Source: Rhizorhabdus sp.
GTDB taxonomy: Bacteria > Pseudomonadota > Alphaproteobacteria > Sphingomonadales > Sphingomonadaceae
DNA: 5,847 bases
Assembly (NCBI GenBank): GCA_004297635.1
Contig: SCUQ01000458.1
Location: 1 to 5,847 of the forward strand
Direction: 5' to 3'
Translations under genes and position numbers: made by a program
In this document: in pieces, positions 1 through 4,698 of the stretch
How the letters are laid out: each line of letters opens with the position of its first letter
How positions within the stretch are numbered: the stretch's first letter is position 1
Notes under the pieces: generated by a model
Seen by the model: only the letters and a program-made list of their open reading frames with translations
Told to the model about the DNA's origin: nothing
Database searches by the model: none

Positions 1-176
1 GCATCACTGAGGACCCGGTCGAGCGCAAAACCGCCGCCGATCAGCAGCACGCTGATCCACAGCGCCGCGATCGAGATCATCCGGCGGGTGAGCGACCCCG
101 TCGACGCACGCGAATCCCGGCGCCGCGTCCGGAACCAGGTTCGCGCGGCGTACAGGCTGTCCTTAAGCCGGATCAT
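1..176 (-). CDS. Sensor histidine kinase, N-terminal fragment (runs off the left edge)
   Basis: Partial gene of which only the first 58 codons are visible. The ATG at 176-174 begins MIRLKDSLYAARTWF, followed by a very basic stretch (TRRRDSR) and one strongly hydrophobic segment at about residues 33-52 (MISIAALWISVLLIGGGFAL). This looks like a short cytoplasmic N-terminus followed by the first membrane helix of a sensor kinase. The start lies inside the upstream response regulator gene in another frame, overlapping its end by 14 bases, which suggests translational coupling. No kinase motif (H-box, N, G boxes) is inside the window, so the call rests on the membrane segment plus the position directly after an OmpR-type regulator. 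By family, it would autophosphorylate on His and pass phosphate to that regulator. Another membrane protein is possible but less likely. Confidence 0.8.
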   Translation of the reverse strand, partial: MIRLKDSLYAARTWFRTRRRDSRASTGSLTRRMISIAALWISVLLIGGGFALDRVLSD

Positions 177-825
177 CCAGCGAGTAGCCAAGGCCGCGGA
201 TCGTGGTGATGACATCCTGGCCCAGCTTCTTGCGAATGCGGGTCACGAATACCTCGATCGTGTTCGAATCGCGGTCGAAATCCTGATCGTAGATATGCTC
301 GATCAACTCGGTGCGGCTCACCACCTTGCCTTTGTGATGGAGCAGATAGCTGAGCAGCTTATATTCCTGCGCGGTCAGTTTGACGGGTTCTCCCGCCAGC
401 GTCACCTTGCCGCTGCGGGTATCGAGACGGACGTCGCCGGCCGTCAGCTCCGACGATGCATTGCCCGAGGCGCGGCGGATCAGCGCACGCAGCCGGGCGA
501 TCAGTTCCTCGGTCTGAAAGGGCTTGGCGAGATAATCGTCCGCGCCGGCGTCGAGCCCGGCCACCTTGTCCGACCAGCTGTCGCGGGCGGTCAGCACCAG
601 TACGGGCGTGTCGCGGCCCTCGCGGCGCCAGCGGTCGAGCACGGTCAGGCCGTCGACCTCCGGCAGACCCAGGTCGAGGATGATCGCGTCATAGCTTTCA
701 GTCGAACCGAGGAAATGGCCGTCCTCACCGTCGGTGGCGAGGTCGATCGCATAGCCGGCGCCCTCAAGTGTAGCACGGAGCTGCCGGCCCAGATTGGGTT
801 CATCCTCGACGATAAGGACGCGCAT
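163..825 (-). CDS. OmpR/PhoB-family two-component response regulator
   Basis: A 220-residue DNA-binding response regulator of normal length for the family. The receiver domain spans about residues 1-117: acidic pocket E7/D8, phospho-acceptor D51 (LDLGLP), switch residue T79 (LTAR) and K101 (AKPF) are all present, so it should be phosphorylatable. The winged-helix effector domain spans about 127-216, with the recognition helix at 188-202 (NTIEVFVTRIRKKLG) and the usual C-terminal hairpin RGLGYSL. The start at 825 is supported by a GGGGAGG ribosome site at 836-830, four bases from the ATG, and by the standard MRVLIVEDE opening. It sits 24 bases after the PepSY gene, and its last codons overlap the kinase start, so the three genes form one operon. 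The sequence is of the PhoP/FeuP type (QTEELIARLRALIRR). The regulon cannot be read from this window, so I give no gene symbol. Confidence 0.96.
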   Translation of the reverse strand: MRVLIVEDEPNLGRQLRATLEGAGYAIDLATDGEDGHFLGSTESYDAIILDLGLPEVDGLTVLDRWRREGRDTPVLVLTARDSWSDKVAGLDAGADDYLAKPFQTEELIARLRALIRRASGNASSELTAGDVRLDTRSGKVTLAGEPVKLTAQEYKLLSYLLHHKGKVVSRTELIEHIYDQDFDRDSNTIEVFVTRIRKKLGQDVITTIRGLGYSLDDPA

Positions 826-849
826 GGGGCCTCCCCTTTCCTGTTGGAG

Positions 850-1158
850 TTATTGACCGACGCGGCCCAGTTCGCGTCCGGTACGGCCGTCCATGTCCAT
901 CCATATCACCGAACCGCCTCGCTGAAACTTGAAACGGTAGCGTCCAGTTCCCGGATCGAATTCCGAACCGATCATCTGGCCGTCGACGCGGCCCTGCGCG
1001 CGCGCGCGCATTTCCTGATAGGGAAGATATTCGCCCGATCGCACGCCATTGCGCAGCGCATCCTGTTCGGGCGCGCGTTTGCGGTCCGCCGAAGCGGGCG
1101 ATGCGCCAATAAAAAGCAGCGCCATCGACAGGGCGGCGACAAGGTTACGCATTGACAT
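850..1158 (-). CDS. Small exported PepSY-like protein, first gene of the two-component operon
   Basis: A 102-residue protein with a clear Sec signal peptide: M-S-M-R-N start, hydrophobic core at about residues 6-19 (LVAALSMALLFIGA) and an A-S-A cleavage site after residue 24. The mature part, of about 78 residues, is charged. It ends in a beta-rich block at about 72-98 (GRYRFKFQRGGSVIWMDMDG followed by RTGREL), which matches the end of a PepSY domain, where a strand is followed by a D-x-x-TG turn. It is probably periplasmic. PepSY proteins commonly act as inhibitors or sensors at membranes. Beside a regulator/kinase pair, this one may tune the kinase, as rhizobial FeuN is reported to do for FeuQ; that role is inference. 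ATG codons at 1158 and 1152 are in frame and neither has a good ribosome site, so the start is uncertain by two residues. A (GC)7 run lies inside the gene. Confidence 0.85.
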   Translation of the reverse strand: MSMRNLVAALSMALLFIGASPASADRKRAPEQDALRNGVRSGEYLPYQEMRARAQGRVDGQMIGSEFDPGTGRYRFKFQRGGSVIWMDMDGRTGRELGRVGQ

Positions 1159-1164
1159 GGGCTA

Positions 1165-1192
1165 TTGGCATAGGGCCAAGGGCTTGAATAGG
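1165..1192 (+). promoter_or_regulatory. Possible sigma-70-type promoter for uup
   Basis: In the 89-base divergent gap (1159-1247), TTGGCA at 1165-1170 matches five of six bases of the -35 consensus. It is followed after 16 bases by AATAGG at 1187-1192, which matches only three of six for the -10. Transcription would begin near 1199, giving a leader of about 50 bases before the uup ATG. The same gap must also hold the promoter of the minus-strand signalling operon, for which I see no convincing boxes (the best is TTGGGG, 17 bases, AACATT on the minus strand). Weak call from pattern only. Confidence 0.25.
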
Positions 1193-1247
1193 GCATGAAT
1201 GTTCGTGCTTTAGCGAAAAACCCCAAGCTGTTGCACTGCGAAGACAC

Positions 1248-3035
1248 ATGGCTGCCCCTCTATTATCCTATCAGAATCTAGGCCTGAACCAGGGCAGCGG
1301 CTGGCTGTTCCGCGGGCTCGACGTCCATATCGGCCCGCGTGACCGGCTTGCGCTGATCGGCCGGAACGGCGCGGGCAAGACCACCTTGCTCAAGCTGCTG
1401 GCCGGGCGCATCGACGCCGATGAAGGGCTGCGGACGATCGTGCCGGGGACCAAGGTGATCCTGTTGGAGCAGGAGCCGTCGCTGGCAGGCCATGCGACGT
1501 TGCGCGATTTCGCGCTGGCCGCGCCCGACGCGCCGGATGCCCATGTCGTCGAGGCGATCGCCGACCAGATCGGCATCGACCTGTCGCGCGAAGCGGCGAG
1601 CGCCAGCGGAGGCGAGCGGCGCCGGGCCGCCATCGCCCGCGCGCTCGCGCAGGAGCCCGATGTGCTGCTGCTCGACGAGCCGACCAACCATCTCGATCTC
1701 GCGGCGATCGAATGGCTCGAATCCTGGCTAGGCCGCTATAGCGGGGCGTTCATCGCGATCAGCCATGACCGCACCTTCCTGACCCGGCTCACCCGCCAGA
1801 CCCTGTGGCTCGATCGCGGCGGCATCCGCCGGCATGAGGTCGGCTTCGGCGGTTTCGAGGCGTGGACCGACCGGGTCTATGAGGAAGAGGCGCGCAATGC
1901 CGAGCGCCTCGATGCGAAACTGAAGATCGAGGAGCACTGGAAATTGCGCGGCGTCACCGCGCGACGGCGACGCAATCAGGGCCGGCTCACCAAGCTCTAT
2001 GAGATGCGCGAGCAGCGCAAGGCGATGCTCGGCCCGCCCGGCACCGCCCGGATCGCCATCGCCGCCGACGACACCAAGACGAAGGTGGTGATCGACGCCG
2101 AGCATGTCACCAAGACCTTTGGCGACCGCACGATCATCCGGGACTTCACCTTCCGTGTCACGCGCCGCGACCGGATCGGCGTGGTGGGTGCGAACGGCGC
2201 CGGCAAATCGACCCTGCTCAAGCTGCTCACCGGTGAGATCGAGCCCGACGGCGGCGTCGTGAAGCTGTCGAAGACGCTGAACGGCATCGTCATCGATCAG
2301 CAGCGCAGCTTGATGGCACCCGAAAAGACGGTGCGCGACGTGCTGGCCGACGGCGGCGACTGGATCGACGTCCAGGGCATCCGCAAGCATGTCCATGGCT
2401 ATCTGAAGGAGTTCCTGTTCGAGCCGTCGATCGCCGACGCCAAAGTGGGCACCCTCTCCGGCGGTGAGCGCTCGCGCGTGCTGCTCGCGCGTGAGTTCGC
2501 GCGGCCGTCCAATCTGCTGGTGCTGGACGAGCCGACCAATGATCTCGACCTCGAGACGCTCGACCTGCTGCAGGAAGTGATCGCCGATTATGAAGGCACC
2601 GTGCTGATCGTCAGTCACGATCGCGACTTCCTCGATCGCACGGTGACGGTGACGCTCGGACTCGACGGATCGGGCAAGGTCGATATCGTCGTGGGCGGCT
2701 ATGAGGATTGGGAGAAGCAGCGCACGCAGGCCACGCAGTCCAGGATGCGCCCTGCGGCGCCCAAGGCGGACGCGGTAGCGGCCGGCGCACCCAAGGCGAA
2801 GACCAAGCTCAGCTACAAGGATCAGCGCGATCTCGACCTGCTCCCGGCCGAGATCGAAAAGCTCGAGGCCGCTATCGCGCGCGACGAGGCTGCGCTGGCC
2901 GATCCCGATCTTTACGCGAAGAACCCGGCCCGGTTCGACAGCCTGATGAAGGCGATAGAGGCGGCGCGGGCAAAGAAGGAAGCGGCCGAGCTGCGCTGGC
3001 TGGAGCTGGCCGAAATGGCCGAGGGCCTGGGCTAG
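1248..3035 (+). CDS. uup: ABC-F ATPase Uup
   Basis: A 595-residue soluble protein with two ABC ATPase domains and no membrane segments, the ABC-F layout. Domain 1: Walker A GRNGAGKTT at 38-46, signature SGGE at 120-123 (preceded by SA rather than the usual L), Walker B LLLDEP with D143/E144, H-loop H173. Domain 2: Walker A GANGAGKST at 314-322, signature LSGGE at 403-407, Walker B with D427/E428, H-loop H457. The interdomain linker (about 205-275) is charged and helical, with an ARRRRNQGR motif at 238-246 resembling the linker of E. coli Uup. After an Ala/Pro/Lys-rich tether (500-518) comes a coiled-coil C-terminal domain from LSYKDQRDLDLLP (521-533) to about 590, typical of Uup and used for nucleic acid binding. 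Both ATP sites look intact. ABC-F proteins act on the ribosome; Uup is also linked to transposon excision and branched DNA. EttA or another ABC-F is less likely because of the C-terminal domain. Only a weak GAAG precedes the ATG. Confidence 0.95.
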   Translation: MAAPLLSYQNLGLNQGSGWLFRGLDVHIGPRDRLALIGRNGAGKTTLLKLLAGRIDADEGLRTIVPGTKVILLEQEPSLAGHATLRDFALAAPDAPDAHVVEAIADQIGIDLSREAASASGGERRRAAIARALAQEPDVLLLDEPTNHLDLAAIEWLESWLGRYSGAFIAISHDRTFLTRLTRQTLWLDRGGIRRHEVGFGGFEAWTDRVYEEEARNAERLDAKLKIEEHWKLRGVTARRRRNQGRLTKLYEMREQRKAMLGPPGTARIAIAADDTKTKVVIDAEHVTKTFGDRTIIRDFTFRVTRRDRIGVVGANGAGKSTLLKLLTGEIEPDGGVVKLSKTLNGIVIDQQRSLMAPEKTVRDVLADGGDWIDVQGIRKHVHGYLKEFLFEPSIADAKVGTLSGGERSRVLLAREFARPSNLLVLDEPTNDLDLETLDLLQEVIADYEGTVLIVSHDRDFLDRTVTVTLGLDGSGKVDIVVGGYEDWEKQRTQATQSRMRPAAPKADAVAAGAPKAKTKLSYKDQRDLDLLPAEIEKLEAAIARDEAALADPDLYAKNPARFDSLMKAIEAARAKKEAAELRWLELAEMAEGLG

Positions 3036-3049
3036 TCCGGACCTGCCCC

Positions 3050-3075
3050 CGTCATGCCGCGAAAGCGGGAATGCG
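3050..3075. repeat. REP-like hairpin between convergent genes
   Basis: CGTCATG followed by CCGC-GAAA-GCGG (3057-3068) and GAATGCG. The stem has a GNRA-type GAAA loop, and the flanking CAT/ATG bases can also pair. The pattern matches the widespread proteobacterial REP form GTCAT-CCCGC-GAA-GCGGG-AATG and shares the GTCA start with the larger element at 4569-4656. It lies 14 bases after the uup stop and may also act as a bidirectional transcript end or RNA stabiliser. No T-tract follows, so a classic intrinsic terminator is not supported. Confidence 0.5.
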
Positions 3076-3086
3076 TCGGATATCAG

Positions 3087-3100
3087 GCGCTGCGCAGCGC
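3087..3100. terminator. Perfect 14-base palindrome at the convergent gene ends, possible terminator
   Basis: GCGCTGCGCAGCGC is its own reverse complement and can fold as GCGCT-GCGC-AGCGC on either strand. It begins two bases beyond the chorismate mutase stop (minus strand) and 51 bases after the uup stop. Its position suggests transcript ending or 3' end protection for both converging mRNAs. There is no U-run on either side, so Rho-independent termination is uncertain. Confidence 0.35.
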
Positions 3101-3102
3101 GA

Positions 3103-3387
3103 TCAGCCCGCCGCGCCTGCCTTGCGGTGGTGGTGGATGACTTCGTCGATGATGAAGCGCAGGAACTTCTCTGAGAAATCGGGGTCGAGATTGGCGCTTT
3201 TCGCCAGGGTGCGGAGGCGCTCGATCTGTACCGTCTCCCGGCCGGGATCGGCCGGTGGAAGGCCGGTCTTCGCCTTATGCTCCCCTACCGCCTTGGTGAC
3301 CTTGAACCGCTCCGCGAGCATGAAGATCAGGGCTGCATCGATATTGTCGATGCTTTCGCGGTAGCGACTCAGAATTTCGTCCGCCAT
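3103..3387 (-). CDS. Chorismate mutase, AroQ class (monofunctional)
   Basis: A 94-residue all-helical enzyme converting chorismate to prephenate, the step towards phenylalanine and tyrosine, in the cytoplasm. It aligns without gaps to the mutase domain of E. coli PheA with an offset of one. Active-site residues R10, R27, K38, D47, R50 and E51 correspond to R11, R28, K39, D48, R51 and E52. The C-terminal helix reads FLRFIIDEVIHHH, which puts H87 where E. coli has Gln88 and V83 where it has Ser84. There is no dehydratase or dehydrogenase domain and no signal peptide, so it is the free-standing cytoplasmic form. I chose the ATG at 3387 (MADEILSRYRESID) because GGGGAAG lies just upstream and the family starts here. 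An in-frame ATG at 3399 would add MGKR, and a longer reading to 3447 is unlikely. The gene is convergent with uup and divergent from the prenyl synthase gene. Confidence 0.92.
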   Translation of the reverse strand: MADEILSRYRESIDNIDAALIFMLAERFKVTKAVGEHKAKTGLPPADPGRETVQIERLRTLAKSANLDPDFSEKFLRFIIDEVIHHHRKAGAAG

Positions 3388-3418
3388 GCGCTTCCCCATT
3401 TTGATGGCCAGGCTCCGC

Positions 3419-3447
3419 CTATTGTGGATCGATACCGCCCTTGGCAA
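3419..3447 (-). promoter_or_regulatory. Possible promoter for the chorismate mutase gene
   Basis: On the minus strand TTGCCA (3447-3442) matches five of six bases of the -35 box. It is followed after exactly 17 bases by CAATAG (3424-3419), a poor -10 match. The predicted start near 3412 would leave a leader of about 25 bases. The geometry is good and the -10 weak. An inverted repeat GCGCC-GAGTT-GGCGC (3448-3462) sits immediately upstream of the -35 box. Confidence 0.25.
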
Positions 3448-3546
3448 GCGCCGAGTTGGCGCGACACGACGATAGGCCCCCTTATCAAGCCGTTACGGCT
3501 AGTTCCGCTCTTGCCTTTCCGGCCGACGCAGCCCATGGGCACGCCC

Positions 3547-4560
3547 ATGACCGCGACCGTTACCCCGATCCGCCGAGACGCCCAGCCATCGCTCGATCCG
3601 ATCATGGCGCTGGTGGCGTCGGACATGAATGCGGTCAACAGCGTCATCCTGGCCCGGATGCAGTCCGACGTGCCATTGATTCCCGAGCTGGCCGGCCATC
3701 TGATTGCGGGCGGCGGCAAGCGGATGCGGCCGATGCTGACGCTCGCCTGCGCGAAGCTGCTCGATTATCATGGCGAGCGGCACCACAAGCTTGCCGCCAC
3801 CGTCGAGTTCATCCACACCGCGACGCTGTTGCACGACGATGTCGTCGATCAGTCGGGGCTGCGCCGGGGCCGCAGCACCGCCAACATGATCTGGGGCAAC
3901 GCCGCGAGCGTCCTGGTCGGCGATTTCCTGTTCAGCCGCTCGTTCGAGCTGATGGTCGAGGATGGATCGCTCCGGGTGCTGCGCATCCTGTCCAACGCTT
4001 CGGCGGTGATCGCGGAAGGCGAGGTCAATCAGCTGACCGCGCAGCGCCGGATCGAAACCGGCGAGGAGCGATATCTCGAGATCATCACCGCCAAGACCGC
4101 AGTGCTGTTCTCCGCCGCCTGCCGGATCGCCGCCGTGGTGGCGGAGCGCGAGCCGGCGGTCGAGCAGGCGCTCGACCAATATGGCCGCTACCTCGGCATC
4201 GCCTTCCAGCTCGTCGACGATGTGATCGATTATGTCTCGGACGGCGCGACGATGGGCAAGGATGCCGGGGACGACTTCCGCGACGGCAAGGTGACGTTGC
4301 CGGTGATCCTGGCCTATGCCCGCGCCAATCCGGCGGATCGCGAGTTCCTGCGCGAGGCGATTGAAGGCCTGCGCAACGAGGATGAGGATCTGGTCCGCGC
4401 GACCGGCATATTGCGCGGTACCGGGGCGCTTGCCGACACCGGCGCCCGTGCCCGTCTCTATGCCCAGCGGGCAATCGACGCGCTGGCCGGCTTCCCCAAC
4501 AGCCAGGCGAAGGCCGCGCTGGTGGAAGCCGTGCAGTTCGCGGTAGCACGGGCGTATTGA
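3547..4560 (+). CDS. ispB: Long-chain polyprenyl diphosphate synthase (octaprenyl/decaprenyl type)
   Basis: A 337-residue trans-prenyltransferase that extends farnesyl diphosphate with isopentenyl units to make the isoprenoid tail of ubiquinone. Visible motifs: GGGKRMRP at 55-62 (substrate diphosphate binding), first aspartate-rich motif DDVVD at 97-101 followed by R106/R107, KT at 183-184, FQ at 220-221 and second aspartate-rich motif DDVID at 224-228. The fifth residue before the first motif is a small Ala (A92), as in long-chain synthases rather than short-chain ones. Sphingomonads make ubiquinone-10, so the product may be decaprenyl (C50) rather than octaprenyl (C40); the sequence alone does not decide, so the symbol is by family. 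ATG 3547 (MTATVTPIRR) is preferred. ATG 3535 would add MGTP, and neither has a good ribosome site. The frame stays open upstream into the chorismate mutase gene, but that extension is non-coding. The upstream gap (3388-3546) holds a small inverted repeat AGCCG-TTA-CGGCT at 3488-3500. Confidence 0.93.
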   Translation: MTATVTPIRRDAQPSLDPIMALVASDMNAVNSVILARMQSDVPLIPELAGHLIAGGGKRMRPMLTLACAKLLDYHGERHHKLAATVEFIHTATLLHDDVVDQSGLRRGRSTANMIWGNAASVLVGDFLFSRSFELMVEDGSLRVLRILSNASAVIAEGEVNQLTAQRRIETGEERYLEIITAKTAVLFSAACRIAAVVAEREPAVEQALDQYGRYLGIAFQLVDDVIDYVSDGATMGKDAGDDFRDGKVTLPVILAYARANPADREFLREAIEGLRNEDEDLVRATGILRGTGALADTGARARLYAQRAIDALAGFPNSQAKAALVEAVQFAVARAY

Positions 4561-4568
4561 CCTCATTG

Positions 4569-4656
4569 CGTCACCCCGGCGAAGGCCGGGGCCTCCGTAG
4601 AGTCGGTGAGGTGGCGGCAGGTGCCGACTGAGATCTCGGCCTCGGCCGGGATGACG
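4569..4656. repeat. 88-base composite REP/MITE-like inverted-repeat element
   Basis: The outer ends are 12-base inverted repeats with one mismatch: CGTCACCCCGGC at 4569-4580 and GCCGGGATGACG at 4645-4656. The left unit folds as CCCCGGC-GAAG-GCCGGGG (perfect 7-base stem, 4574-4591). The right unit folds as CGGC-CTCG-GCCG (4637-4648). Between them AGTCGG (4601-4606) pairs with CCGACT (4624-4629). Two inverted REP units with a structured spacer are the layout of a BIME or small non-autonomous element. Read in frame on the minus strand it gives the fragments VIPAEAEI and APAFAGVT, which recur in spurious proteins predicted over such repeats. It starts eight bases after the prenyl synthase stop and ends 42 bases before the hrpB ATG. 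No clear target-site duplication is seen. It could also end or stabilise the upstream transcript. Confidence 0.75.
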
Positions 4657-4698
4657 ATTTGGGTTGAGACTCGGGGCCGCAATCTCCACACCCGCCCC

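Noticed and set aside
88..1155. Long plus-strand open frame (355 codons) opposite the regulator and PepSY genes
   Set aside because: It is a shadow frame created by G/C-biased third positions. It shows no motif, whereas the minus strand gives complete, recognisable proteins.
1728..2618. Minus-strand open frame (296 codons) opposite uup
   Set aside because: It is the complement of a strongly conserved ABC-F gene, with no family features and no ribosome site.
2708..3364. Plus-strand frame (218 codons) overlapping the uup 3' end
   Set aside because: It is a shifted frame of the uup C-terminus that continues antisense through chorismate mutase, with no recognisable domain.
3277..3546. N-terminal extension of the prenyl synthase frame
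   Set aside because: The extension overlaps the chorismate mutase gene in antisense and does not resemble the family. The conserved protein starts near 3547.
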